Positions 52,808 through 61,764 of a stretch of 64,000 nt of DNA are shown piece after piece; positions within the stretch are counted from its first letter, which is position 1; each line of letters starts with the position of its first letter. The stretch covers positions 12,941 through 76,940 of the forward strand of contig DATBRG010000006.1 of the NCBI GenBank assembly GCA_036560445.1, written 5' to 3'. The stretch comes from DATBRG01 sp036560445 (GTDB lineage Bacteria > Pseudomonadota > Gammaproteobacteria > Burkholderiales > Methylophilaceae). The translations under genes and the position numbers were made by a program. Under the pieces are notes generated by a model that saw only the letters and a program-made list of their open reading frames with translations, ran no database searches and was not told the origin of the DNA.

Positions 52808-53785
52808 TCAATTAAACCCGCGCAGGCTGATCTCACCCGCAGAAAACCGTTGTGTCCCCAAAGCAGTATCTACCAGTAGCACACCATCCGGGGCGATACC
52901 ACTCAACACGCCCTGCGTCTCGCGGCCATCGGGTGACAACAGGCGCACTGCCTGATTCTGGTAGACATGATGCTGCACCCATTCCTCACGCAATGCCTCA
53001 AAGCCATCGCGCTCAAACTGGCTCAGCACATCGGCCAAATGCCGTAGCAGGTTCCCCAGCAGTTCACTCGGGTTCAGTTGTTCTCTGGTCACAGTATGCA
53101 AATCAGTCGCGGCCTGGTCGATGTGGCGGCGCACATGCTCGGGCAACCGCAGGTTGATGCCGATGCCAATCACCGCAGCACTAGGGCCTTCCATGTCGCC
53201 TTGCAATTCAATCAGGATGCCAGCCAGTTTCTGGTAATGATAAAGCACATCATTCGGCCACTTGAGCTTGGCCTCGGTGATACCCAACGCATGCAGGGTA
53301 CGAATTAAAGCCACGCCCACCGCCAGGCTCAGGCCAGAAAGCGATGATGCCCCGGCTTGGAAACGCCATAGCAATGAAAACGTGAGGCTGGCGCCCAACC
53401 CCGATTGCCAGGCACGCCCACGACGCCCGCGCCCCTTGGTTTGTAATGATGCTGCCACGCAGGTGGCATGTGCCGCCCCGGCACTGGCTTGCTTCATCAA
53501 ATAACTATTGGTGGATTCCAGCGTGTCGTGCAGCTCCAGCTTGAACCATGCACGCTGCTCACCAATAGCTGTCAACACGCTATCGTAGTCAAGCAAGGTG
53601 ATAGGCTCCGGCAACCGATAGCCGCGACCACGCACAGAAAAAAGCTCTACGCCCATGGCCTCGGCCTCTTGTAGGGCATTCCAGACGGTCGCACGCGTCA
53701 CACCAAAATGTTTGGCGATATCTTCACCAGACTGAAAACGGCCATCGGCCAGCAAGCGCAAAATTGGGAAAGTCAGTGTATTCAT
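52808..53785 (-). CDS. birA: Biotin protein ligase with regulatory HTH
   Basis: 325 residues from the ATG at 53783-53785 (MNTLTFPILRLLADGRFQSG); an upstream ATG at 53824 lacks a ribosome site. An N-terminal winged HTH (about 8-60, EDIAKHFGVTRATVWNAL) is followed by a ligase domain with GRGRRGR (biotinyl-AMP loop) and KWPNDVL. Attaches biotin to acetyl-CoA carboxylase and, with the HTH, can also repress biotin genes. Transcribed divergently from glnS. Confidence 0.94.
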   Translation of the reverse strand: MNTLTFPILRLLADGRFQSGEDIAKHFGVTRATVWNALQEAEAMGVELFSVRGRGYRLPEPITLLDYDSVLTAIGEQRAWFKLELHDTLESTNSYLMKQASAGAAHATCVAASLQTKGRGRRGRAWQSGLGASLTFSLLWRFQAGASSLSGLSLAVGVALIRTLHALGITEAKLKWPNDVLYHYQKLAGILIELQGDMEGPSAAVIGIGINLRLPEHVRRHIDQAATDLHTVTREQLNPSELLGNLLRHLADVLSQFERDGFEALREEWVQHHVYQNQAVRLLSPDGRETQGVLSGIAPDGVLLVDTALGTQRFSAGEISLRGFN

Positions 53786-53853
53786 AATGATTGAGTCGAT
53801 ATTAGCACAGCCTTTGCAGAGCACTTATGACCTAAGCTTGATGGACAAACCTT

Positions 53854-53869
53854 ACTGTGCCTGCACAGT
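53854..53869. promoter_or_regulatory. Palindrome in the birA-glnS divergent gap
   Basis: ACTGTGC (53854-53860) and GCACAGT (53863-53869) form a perfect 7-bp inverted repeat around two bases, directly before TGTAAAAT, a possible extended -10 for glnS (53871-53876). It does not match the known BirA operator. It may be a regulator site for glnS. Confidence 0.4.
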
Positions 53870-53906
53870 GTAAAATAGCTAAAAATTTAACCAGCCAACT
53901 ATACAC

Positions 53907-55673
53907 ATGTCATCAGATAAAGCGCCTGTCACACCAGCATCCAACTTCATCCGCCACATCGTCGAGCGCGATATCGAGCAAGGCACCTATAAAACCCGCC
54001 GCTGGAGAGGCTCTCCGGGCGATGCTGCGCAACAGGCAGCTGGCCAGCCCGACCCAGCCAAGATACGCACACGCTTTCCGCCCGAGCCGAATGGCTACCT
54101 GCATATCGGCCACGCAAAATCTATCTGCCTCAATTTCGGCCTAGCACGCGATTACGATGGCGTATGCCACCTGCGCTTTGACGACACCAATCCGGAGAAG
54201 GAAGAACAAGAGTACGTCGACAGCATTACCGAGTCGGTAAAATGGCTGGGATTTGGCTGGGAAGCCAACAACTGCTCGCACTTGTTTTATGCCAGCAATT
54301 ATTTTGATTTCATGTACCGCGCGGCCGAATACCTGATTGAATCCGGCCATGCTTATGTAGACCAACAAACGGCTGACGAAATGCGCGCCAACCGCGGCAC
54401 GCTGACCGAGCCGGGCAAGGATTCACCCTACCGCAACCGTACGCCCGCCGAAAACCTCGCCTTGTTCCGCGAGATGCGCGATGGCAAGCACGCCGATGGC
54501 GCCATGATTTTGCGCGCCAAGATCGACATGGCCTCGCCCAACATTAACCTGCGCGACCCGGCCATTTATCGCATCAAACGCGCTACCCACCACAACACCG
54601 GCGACCAATGGTGCATCTACCCGATGTACACCTTTGCGCACCCGATTGAGGATGCGCTGGAGCAGATCACCCACTCCATCTGCACACTGGAATTCGAAGA
54701 CCAGCGCCCTTTCTACGATTGGCTGCTGGAGCGGTTAGCCGAAGGCGGATTACTCGCACACCCACTGCCCAAGCAATATGAATTCGCACGGCTTAACCTC
54801 ACCTACGTGGTGCTCTCCAAGCGCAGGCTGATTGACCTGGTGGAGAACAAGCACGTCACTGGCTGGGATGACCCACGCCTGCCGACGCTTGCGGGCGCAC
54901 GCCGCCGTGGCTATACGCCGGAAGGCTTCCGCATGTTCGCCGACCGTATCGGTGTTTCCAAAGCCGATTCGTGGATCGAATACACCATCCTCGAAGACTG
55001 CATGCGCGAAGTGCTCAACGAATCCGCCGAGCGCCGTATCGCCGTGCTCGACCCCATCAAGCTGGTCATCGATAACTACCCAGAGAATCAGGCTGAAGAC
55101 TGCTTCGCCCCCAACCACCCGCAAAAGCCGGAGCTAGGCAAACGCGTAGTGCCACTCACCCGCGAGCTATGGATAGAGCGTGAGGATTTCATGGAAGTAC
55201 CAAGCAAAGGCTATTTCCGCCTATTCCCCGATGGCATGGTGCGCCTGCGTTATGGCTATGTGGTCAAGTGCACGGGTTTTGAGAAAGACGCCGCTGGCAG
55301 TGTGACAGTAGTCCATTGCGAATACCTGCCAGACACCAAATCCGGCACGCCGGGCGCGGATTCGGTGAAGGTCAAAGGCAACATCCACTGGGTATCAGCA
55401 GCTCATTCATATGCCGCCGAAGTGCGCCTCTACGACCGCCTATTTAAGGAAGCCCACCCCGGCAGGGGCGACCGCAATTACTTGGATGACATCAACCCGA
55501 ATTCACTCAAAGTCATCTCTGCCCAACTGGAAACCGCCTTGAAAGATGCTAAGCCGGAAGAGCGCTTCCAATTCGAGCGACATGGCTATTTTGTAGCGGA
55601 TAAGAAAGACAGCGTGGCTGGCAAGCCGGTGTTTAACCGAACTGTGACGTTACGCGATGCTTGGCAGAAGTAG
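53907..55673 (+). CDS. glnS: Glutaminyl-tRNA synthetase
   Basis: 588 residues, full length. Class I synthetase: HIGH motif in PPEPNGYLHIGHAKSI and KMSKS-type VVLSKRRL, with a C-terminal anticodon-binding region of two beta-barrels. Presence of GlnRS points to proteobacteria. Little ribosome site is visible before the ATG. Ends about 40 bp before the AT-rich island. Confidence 0.96.
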   Translation: MSSDKAPVTPASNFIRHIVERDIEQGTYKTRRWRGSPGDAAQQAAGQPDPAKIRTRFPPEPNGYLHIGHAKSICLNFGLARDYDGVCHLRFDDTNPEKEEQEYVDSITESVKWLGFGWEANNCSHLFYASNYFDFMYRAAEYLIESGHAYVDQQTADEMRANRGTLTEPGKDSPYRNRTPAENLALFREMRDGKHADGAMILRAKIDMASPNINLRDPAIYRIKRATHHNTGDQWCIYPMYTFAHPIEDALEQITHSICTLEFEDQRPFYDWLLERLAEGGLLAHPLPKQYEFARLNLTYVVLSKRRLIDLVENKHVTGWDDPRLPTLAGARRRGYTPEGFRMFADRIGVSKADSWIEYTILEDCMREVLNESAERRIAVLDPIKLVIDNYPENQAEDCFAPNHPQKPELGKRVVPLTRELWIEREDFMEVPSKGYFRLFPDGMVRLRYGYVVKCTGFEKDAAGSVTVVHCEYLPDTKSGTPGADSVKVKGNIHWVSAAHSYAAEVRLYDRLFKEAHPGRGDRNYLDDINPNSLKVISAQLETALKDAKPEERFQFERHGYFVADKKDSVAGKPVFNRTVTLRDAWQK

Positions 55674-55713
55674 GCCCTAATTGATCTGGAAAGTTCTTTT
55701 CAAGGATGAGATC

Positions 55714-55971
55714 GTGGTGTCACTTCCAGTGACTTTTAATATCACGACAATGTATCCGTTTATTGATAAAGCTATAGATGAGCAATGTGATGCTAAATGT
55801 TCAAAAATTATTTTTGACTTTTCTAAGCTAAATTTTATTGAGCCTGTAGGTGTTGTTGTTCTCAGCAATCTAATTGAATATTTTAGGAAAATTGATGTAA
55901 AGGTTTATTTCCAGGGTCACACAAACAGATCTCAGACTAATATATTTTTAGATGATTCTGGTTTTTTTTAA
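55714..55971 (+). CDS. STAS-like domain protein, probable N-terminal half of a split ATPase gene
   Basis: 85 residues from GTG at 55714-55716, 7 bases after an AAGGA ribosome site; a TTG at 55681 is an alternative. The sequence KIIFDFSKLNFIEPVGVVVL with a following helix matches the STAS fold of anti-sigma-factor antagonists. It stops at 55969-55971, at the end of a run of eight T (55962-55969). The next gene starts in the +1 frame inside it, so with seven T the two would be one protein of about 290-300 residues. AT-rich and unlike glnS in base composition. Confidence 0.65.
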   Translation: MVSLPVTFNITTMYPFIDKAIDEQCDAKCSKIIFDFSKLNFIEPVGVVVLSNLIEYFRKIDVKVYFQGHTNRSQTNIFLDDSGFF

Positions 55972-56602
55972 CTACTACCTCAAAAAATATATCTTCGAAT
56001 CTCACTCAAATCGCAATACAACAATTCCTCTTGAACTAGTTGCAAATCAAAACGCAACTAATTTTCTTTACTTTAAATTAATGCCTTGGATTGGTGGAGA
56101 AGTTGGCCTCTCAGAAACTTCGCTCTCAGCGATTAGAACTTCTATAGAAGAAATATTTCATAACATTAGAGATCATTCTGGTGTAGGCATCGGCTGTGTT
56201 TTTGCCCAGCATTATCCGAGAAAAAAACAAATTGAACTTGCTATATCAGATTTTGGGAGAGGTATTCCTGAACTTGTTAGAACTATAATTCCAGATATAT
56301 CTGATACTGAAGCCTTAAGAAAGGCGAGTGAAGAAGGATTCACAACCAAAAGTAATGTGAGAAACAGAGGAGCTGGCCTCACGAATATAATGAGGTACAT
56401 AACTCAAAGAAATAATGGTTTTGTTTTAATAAGCTCTGGTAAAGCGCAACTTTCAGCTGTAAAAAGTAATTCTATTGAGCCTAAAATTACTGCTCGTACT
56501 GCAGATGGGTTTTATCCTGGCACCCTAGTTAGAGCTATCTTGCGTACAGACACACTGGAACAAGCCGCAGAGGATACTGAAATAGAGGTATTCGAATGGT
56601 AA
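55952..56602 (+). CDS. GHKL ATPase (histidine kinase/SpoIIAB-type), maybe fused to the upstream STAS by frameshift
   Basis: 216 codons from ATG at 55952, though the natural N-terminus may come from the preceding frame. The ATP-lid fold is complete: N-box SIEEIFHNIRDHSG (N71), G1 box SDFGRGI (D100) and G2 box RNRGAGLTNIMRYI (about 137-150). No dimerisation or receiver domain and no transmembrane helix, as in SpoIIAB-like kinases. Followed at once by a DUF4325 protein (7-bp overlap). Substrate unknown; a switch-kinase acting on STAS partners is the natural guess. Confidence 0.75.
   Translation: MILVFFNYYLKKYIFESHSNRNTTIPLELVANQNATNFLYFKLMPWIGGEVGLSETSLSAIRTSIEEIFHNIRDHSGVGIGCVFAQHYPRKKQIELAISDFGRGIPELVRTIIPDISDTEALRKASEEGFTTKSNVRNRGAGLTNIMRYITQRNNGFVLISSGKAQLSAVKSNSIEPKITARTADGFYPGTLVRAILRTDTLEQAAEDTEIEVFEW
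55962..55969 (+). other. Eight-T homopolymer at the STAS/ATPase junction
   Basis: Eight consecutive T at which the STAS frame meets TAA while the ATPase frame continues. One T fewer would join the frames directly (SGFF-NYYLKKY). This could be transcriptional slippage, an inactivating indel or an assembly error. Confidence 0.6.
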
Positions 56603-56889
56603 TAAATATAGTCGACTATGTAAAAACAGCCTCAACTTATGAGGATGGAGAAGTAATATACAAATTAATTTCCGATGCAATCAGAAGGGACGAGCAAGTA
56701 ATATTGTCATTTAGTGGAATACCTTCTGTTCCTTCTGCATTTATTAATTCTGCGATTCTGAGACTGTTAGAAGATTTTAGTTTTGAGAAAATTCGTGAAA
56801 AAATTATTTTTGTAAACACGACAAAACATATAAACGATTTGATAAAAAGTCGTTTTGAATTTGTACTTTCAAGATTAGAAAATAATTAA
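56596..56889 (+). CDS. STAS-like protein of the DUF4325 family
   Basis: 97 residues. The pattern ILSFSGIPSVPSAFINSAILRLLEDF followed by IIFVNTTKHI fits the STAS-like DUF4325 family. Proteins of this family are often next to an ATP-binding protein such as the upstream gene. In partner switches a STAS protein is phosphorylated or bound by the kinase. It overlaps the ATPase gene by 7 bp, so translation is coupled, and is the last gene of the island. Confidence 0.75.
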   Translation: MVINIVDYVKTASTYEDGEVIYKLISDAIRRDEQVILSFSGIPSVPSAFINSAILRLLEDFSFEKIREKIIFVNTTKHINDLIKSRFEFVLSRLENN

Positions 56890-56898
56890 CTAGCTAGC

Positions 56899-56936
56899 GT
56901 AGGGTGTGCAAACCAAGCCCTGTTTGCACACCCTAC
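56899..56936. repeat. 15-bp perfect inverted repeat closing the AT-rich island
   Basis: GTAGGGTGTGCAAAC (56899-56913) and its complement (56922-56936) around an 8-base loop, 10 bp after the DUF4325 stop. No T run flanks it in either direction. Its GTAGGGTG start resembles widespread intergenic hairpin repeats of proteobacteria. It could work as a transcript end or be a scar of a mobile repeat. Confidence 0.75.
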
Positions 56937-57068
56937 AAGGTCAAAACATGTGCCCTGAGAGGCAATAAGAGAGCGGCTCCCAGAGGCATATTGAATCTTG
57001 ATTATCGTGCGGTAAAATCACATAAGCAATACACTGATCACTTATAAAGATCTTTATTGAGTTCTACA

Positions 57069-57641
57069 ATGAAACATGCCGTTGCATTAACCCAAGCCTA
57101 CCGCCTCCTGAACCACGGCCCCACCGTTCTCGTCACCACCGCCCACGGCGAACAGCGCAACATCATGGCGGCAGCCTGGAACATGCCGCTGGATTTCAGC
57201 CCGCCCAAGATCGCTATCGTCATCGACAAAAAGACTTATACCCGTGAGCTGATCGAAGCCTCGGGCAGTTTCGCCATCAACGTGCCATGCCGCGCGCAGG
57301 CGGAGATGGTGGTAAAAGTGGGCGGCTGCACTGGCCGCGAGTTAGTGGGCAAAATGCCAGATAACAAATACCAAGCCTTTGATATATCCACCTTTGCCGC
57401 CAGCAAGATAGCAGCGCCGCTTGTTGAGGGCTGCGTGGCGTGGCTGGAGTGCAAGGTGATCCCTGAGCCGCACATTCAGGACACTTACGACCTTTTCCTA
57501 GGTGAGGTAGTCGCCGCATGGGCTGACGAGCGCGTATTTTCGGACGGGCGCTGGCATTTTGAAGGCTATGACGAGCTGCGCACCATCCACCATGTGGCTG
57601 GCGGTGCGTTCTTTGCCACTGGTAGCAGTTTCCAGACATGA
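57069..57641 (+). CDS. Flavin reductase-like FMN-binding protein
   Basis: 190 residues from the ATG at 57069-57071 (a TTG at 57057 is possible). The split-barrel FMN-binding fold is recognised by RNIMAAAWNMPLDFSPPKIAI, the SGSFAINVP segment and FLGEVVAAWAD. Relatives reduce flavin with NAD(P)H or act in redox or oxygenase systems; the true substrate is unclear. A C-rich turn (GGCTGRELVG) is of the family type. Single gene. Confidence 0.85.
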   Translation: MKHAVALTQAYRLLNHGPTVLVTTAHGEQRNIMAAAWNMPLDFSPPKIAIVIDKKTYTRELIEASGSFAINVPCRAQAEMVVKVGGCTGRELVGKMPDNKYQAFDISTFAASKIAAPLVEGCVAWLECKVIPEPHIQDTYDLFLGEVVAAWADERVFSDGRWHFEGYDELRTIHHVAGGAFFATGSSFQT

Positions 57642-57722
57642 AAGATATGATGTTGCCTGAAGCGACTTAAATGCCTCAACAAGAGCAGTAAAAGCTCACC
57701 ATGACCATAGAGGAAAATAATA

Positions 57723-58667
57723 ATGACAAAACTCTTAGGCGCCTGCCTGACGACCATAACTCTGCTTCTTGCCACCTTCTGCCACGCAGATGACCTTGCC
57801 TCCGAAAAGAGAATTTGCCTGAATAGCAATTCCATTGGCCCCGACCAAAAATCGAGAGTCATGTTATTTACCAGTAAATTCAGTATCTACCCCCAATTTA
57901 ATCAGCCTACTGTGTTTTTAATGCAACCTGCGATCCAGGGCGTTAACCCGCTTGCAGCAATGGTAGGTGCAATCGCCGGTACGCTTATTGTGAATGGGTC
58001 AAACACCTCGACCAGCAATTCTGCGGCTGCATTTAATAATGAATTGAACTCTGCGTTAGCCTCAATCAACATTAATGCCGAGTTGAGATCGGCAATTGAG
58101 ACTGAATTATCAAAAAATGAAAGTTTTAAAAAGCTGGAGTTTGAGGAAGTTGCCCATATCAACGACCTCTCACAGGCTGGTTTGTTAACCAGGATCGAAG
58201 AGCCATCAACCTTGACGCTGGCAACACGCATTTATTTTGATGCGCAGCTAAAATCGTTGAATGTGGAGTCCAGTGCGAAGATCTGGAAGAAAAATGAAGT
58301 GAAGCCCGTTTACTTCAGTGAATTAGTCTATTCATCGCCTTATCTCGCGGAATCAAGTAAAGCTGACCTCAGGCAAAAATGGGTTTCAAACAACAGTGAG
58401 CTTTTGTTAACCAAAATCAGGGAAGGTATTGTCGAAATATCCAGGATGCTGGCTAGTGATATTTCATCCAAGCCTGTCACTGATTCGAATGAAATACACC
58501 CCATGATGGTGGAGATTACCAACGCAAATACAAGTAAGAAGCTAAAAACAACCTTATATGCGGTTCAGGAGATGCCAGACCGCCTGATAGGGCGATTAGG
58601 CTCTCCTGATTCATCAATACTTACTTCTATCCCAAGAACCAACTTTGCAGTCTTGTCTTCGAATTAG
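57723..58667 (+). CDS. Hypothetical exported protein
   Basis: 314 residues with a signal peptide (MTKLLGACLTTITLLLATFCHA). A glycine/alanine-rich hydrophobic segment at about 75-92 (NPLAAMVGAIAGTLIVNG) may insert in a membrane. No family recognised. It converges with the lipoprotein gene 58673-59371 (5-bp gap), and both seem to be envelope proteins of accessory origin. Confidence 0.6.
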   Translation: MTKLLGACLTTITLLLATFCHADDLASEKRICLNSNSIGPDQKSRVMLFTSKFSIYPQFNQPTVFLMQPAIQGVNPLAAMVGAIAGTLIVNGSNTSTSNSAAAFNNELNSALASININAELRSAIETELSKNESFKKLEFEEVAHINDLSQAGLLTRIEEPSTLTLATRIYFDAQLKSLNVESSAKIWKKNEVKPVYFSELVYSSPYLAESSKADLRQKWVSNNSELLLTKIREGIVEISRMLASDISSKPVTDSNEIHPMMVEITNANTSKKLKTTLYAVQEMPDRLIGRLGSPDSSILTSIPRTNFAVLSSN

Positions 58668-58672
58668 ATTAC

Positions 58673-59371
58673 TTATTGCACAGGGCCTGAGAAGAATGAT
58701 TGTTCAAACTTCTCGACACCTTGCTCTACATTGTTATTTACAGACAAAGTGACATTCTCAAAGGTCGGGGCTTGATCCCATGGCTCAGGTATTGGTGAGT
58801 TATTAGTTACCGTGGTGAACCAAAGCAATTGATTGGTATTTAAATCAATAAGCTGTCCTTTGATCAACAAATTCGCTTGTGGAGGGTTTGTTGGAATAAA
58901 TCCGTAGTAATTGCGAGTAGTTCCCACTCGATCAACACTAATCACTAGCAGGCGATCAATACCCTGCTCTTTGTATTTGCGGTAATCAAGCTGTGAATAT
59001 TGGATTGTCTCTGATGACTGACCAGAAAATTTTGACATACTCTCTGGATCAATTGGCTGATCAATTTTCTTTACGTTAAATCCCCTGGCTTGTAGCTGTG
59101 TTGCGAAATCTGCTGATACTTGTTGCAGCCGCGGCAATTCAAGTTTCTCAAGGTGCGCTATCAAATTCTTGGCATTACCCTTATTAATAATGATGTCCAA
59201 CAGGCCCATATTGCCAGTCATGAACGCCTCGGGGTGATTAGACTTGGTGACCGCTACCCCGACAGATTGCTGACGATTTTCCCAAAAACTAGGTGCCAAA
59301 GAGACTGGCTTAGTGACTGTCGCACATCCAAATAGAAAAGTGGAAAGCATAATGATGTAAAGTTTTTTCAT
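58673..59371 (-). CDS. Hypothetical lipoprotein
   Basis: 232 residues from the ATG at 59369-59371, which opens a lipoprotein signal (MKKLYIIMLSTFLFGC). A longer frame (to 59467) adds a non-signal N-terminus and is not preferred. The core (GIDRLLVISVDRVGT, ANLLIKGQLIDLNTNQLLWF) looks like an alpha/beta domain of outer-membrane-associated lipoproteins, but no family was identified. Confidence 0.65.
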   Translation of the reverse strand: MKKLYIIMLSTFLFGCATVTKPVSLAPSFWENRQQSVGVAVTKSNHPEAFMTGNMGLLDIIINKGNAKNLIAHLEKLELPRLQQVSADFATQLQARGFNVKKIDQPIDPESMSKFSGQSSETIQYSQLDYRKYKEQGIDRLLVISVDRVGTTRNYYGFIPTNPPQANLLIKGQLIDLNTNQLLWFTTVTNNSPIPEPWDQAPTFENVTLSVNNNVEQGVEKFEQSFFSGPVQ

Positions 59372-59594
59372 TTTTATTCTTTCATTATTTACGATTAACG
59401 ATATTGGTGCATAAGGCGAATCGATTATATATCTAGTGATATCTTTGAATTCATTTTCATGGAACAAAATGAGTTAGCATCCTTCAGCTTTCTGAGACAT
59501 CACATCTGGCGATGCGTTGATCGCAATAGGCGACGCATTCAGCACATCGAAGTAGAATAGACACTAACGCACTCAATTACTGGAGGCCAAATTT

Positions 59595-60527
59595 ATGCGC
59601 ATTGCCAACAATACCGCCGAACTCATCGGTAATACCCCACTCGTTAAACTCAACCGCGTTGCGGCTGGCATAGACGCCACCATTGCCTGTAAGTTGGAAT
59701 ACTTTAACCCGGCGCATAGCGTGAAAGACCGCATTGCGGTTGCCATGATTGATGCCCTCGAAACGGCAGGAAAGATCAAGCCGGATACTATCATCCTCGA
59801 ACCAACCAGCGGCAACACCGGTATTGGTCTGGCCATGGTATGTGCAGCGCGTGGTATCAAGTGTGCGTTTGTGATGCCGGAAACCATGAGCCGCGAACGC
59901 AAACTACTACTTAAAGCATATGGCGCTGACCTGATACTGACACCGGGGCCGGAAGGTATGCCGGGGGCCATCAAGAAAACGCAGGATATGGCAGCGGCAG
60001 ATTCACGCTATGTGATCGCGCAGCAATTCGAGAACCCGGCCAACCCGGAGATTCACCGAAAAACCACGGCAGAAGAAATATGGCGTGACACTGATGGCAA
60101 GATTGATATTTTCGTTTCCGGTATCGGCACTGGAGGCACCATTACCGGTGTGGGTGAAGTACTCAAGGCACGTAACCCTAAGATACAAATCATCGCAGTG
60201 GAGCCCGATGCCAGCCCAGTATTGTCAGGCGGCCAACGTGGCCCACACCCATTGCAAGGCATAGGCGCAGGCTTCATTCCCGCCATACTCAACACCAAAA
60301 TCTACGATGAAGTGGTGCGTGTAAAAAATGACGATGCCATGAATATCGCTCGCCGCATGGCGGTGGAAGATGGCCTGCTGGTTGGCATTTCATCCGGCGC
60401 TGCTACATGGGCCGCGATGGAAGTCGCCAAGCGGCCAGAGAACAAGGGCAAACTGGTGGTAGTAATTATCCCGTCATTCGGCGAGAGATATTTATCGACA
60501 CCGCTTTATAGCCACCTCGAAGTCTGA
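59595..60527 (+). CDS. cysK: Cysteine synthase A (O-acetylserine sulfhydrylase)
   Basis: 310 residues. PLP enzyme of fold type II that makes cysteine from O-acetylserine and sulfide. The Schiff-base K44 lies in PAHSVKDR, the phosphate-binding loop in PTSGNTG and GIGTGGTI. The CysK rather than CysM type is favoured by length and GTGGT context. Start ATG at 59595 preceded by GGAG. Confidence 0.93.
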   Translation: MRIANNTAELIGNTPLVKLNRVAAGIDATIACKLEYFNPAHSVKDRIAVAMIDALETAGKIKPDTIILEPTSGNTGIGLAMVCAARGIKCAFVMPETMSRERKLLLKAYGADLILTPGPEGMPGAIKKTQDMAAADSRYVIAQQFENPANPEIHRKTTAEEIWRDTDGKIDIFVSGIGTGGTITGVGEVLKARNPKIQIIAVEPDASPVLSGGQRGPHPLQGIGAGFIPAILNTKIYDEVVRVKNDDAMNIARRMAVEDGLLVGISSGAATWAAMEVAKRPENKGKLVVVIIPSFGERYLSTPLYSHLEV

Positions 60528-60648
60528 GTGAAATTTCGTTGCAATCCGGCGTTTTTTCGAAAGATTTTGATGCTTACATATCGCTTAAATGCCGTTAATC
60601 CTTCTTATGCTTGCCTTGCTTAGAACTTTGAAGTTTTAGGAGTATTGA

Positions 60649-61737
60649 TTGAAAAAATCAGTTGCTAAGAGAATACGCCGCTCCCAGGTTGCAAAGATTG
60701 GCGCGGCACCAGGGACTCTAGTCCACGTTGGCGAGGTGATGACCAAGACACCAGTCGTCAGCCTGATTGAATACAGCGTTGATTCACTGGAAGAAAGAAC
60801 CGTTGCGGCAGATACGCTAAGCAAGTACTCACAACCCGCGGGTAAAAAACTCTGGCTCAACGTACATGGTTTGCAAGATGTCCAGCTGATTGCGGATATC
60901 GGCCAGAGATTCAAACTGCATCCATTGGTGCTGGAAGATATCCTCAACACCGACCAGCGGCCCAAGGTAGATAGCTACGGCGATTATCTCTACATCGTCG
61001 CGCGCTGCTTTCATTGCGACAAAACCAACAATACTTTTGGCTCGGAGCAGATCAGCCTGATACTGGGCAAAGATTTTGTGCTGACTTTCCAGGAGCGTCC
61101 AACGGGCTCTTTCGAGCCGGTACGCGAACGACTGCGCCACGGACGTGTGCATATCCGCGAAGCAGGTTCTGATTACCTGGCTTACGCATTACTGGATGTG
61201 ATTGTGGACAGGTATTTCATTGCCTTGGAGCAGATTGGTGACGACTGCGAAGCCTTGGAAGAAATATTGCTGAGCAAGCCCACAACTGGTTTGCTGCATG
61301 AGATTCACCGCCTGAAGCGCGAAAGCATGCTGCTGCGCCACAGTGTATGGCCATTGCGCGAGGTGCTAAATACGCTCATTCGCAATGACCAGAACTTCTT
61401 CGAGATAGGCACCCTGCTATTTATGCGCGATGTGTACGACCATACGGTGCATTTCATTGAATCGCTGGAAGCCATACGCGACATGCTGGCCGGCATGCTG
61501 GACATTTACCTTTCCAGCATCAGCAACCGTGTGAACATGGAAGTACGTGCATTGACGGTAGTGGCCATGCTATTCATGCCAGCCACACTGGTGGCCGGTA
61601 TATTCGGCATGAATTTCCATGAGATGCCCTTACTTGCGGATAAAGACGGCTTCTGGTGGACGATAGGGACAATGGCCAGCATCGCCATAGTAATGGGGTT
61701 GATCTTCTGGCGCAGGGAGTGGCTTAGCCGCCAATAA
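60649..61737 (+). CDS. corA: CorA-type magnesium/cobalt transporter
   Basis: 362 residues from TTG at 60649-60651, 6 bases after AGGAG (60638-60642). A large cytoplasmic domain (to about 300), then two membrane helices joined by the periplasmic GMNFHEMP loop, the CorA selectivity motif (YGMNF relative). Homopentameric Mg2+/Co2+ channel in the inner membrane. Starts MKKSVAKRIRRSQVAK. Confidence 0.93.
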   Translation: MKKSVAKRIRRSQVAKIGAAPGTLVHVGEVMTKTPVVSLIEYSVDSLEERTVAADTLSKYSQPAGKKLWLNVHGLQDVQLIADIGQRFKLHPLVLEDILNTDQRPKVDSYGDYLYIVARCFHCDKTNNTFGSEQISLILGKDFVLTFQERPTGSFEPVRERLRHGRVHIREAGSDYLAYALLDVIVDRYFIALEQIGDDCEALEEILLSKPTTGLLHEIHRLKRESMLLRHSVWPLREVLNTLIRNDQNFFEIGTLLFMRDVYDHTVHFIESLEAIRDMLAGMLDIYLSSISNRVNMEVRALTVVAMLFMPATLVAGIFGMNFHEMPLLADKDGFWWTIGTMASIAIVMGLIFWRREWLSRQ

Positions 61738-61764
61738 ATAATACAGCGTAACTTAGATTAAGTT

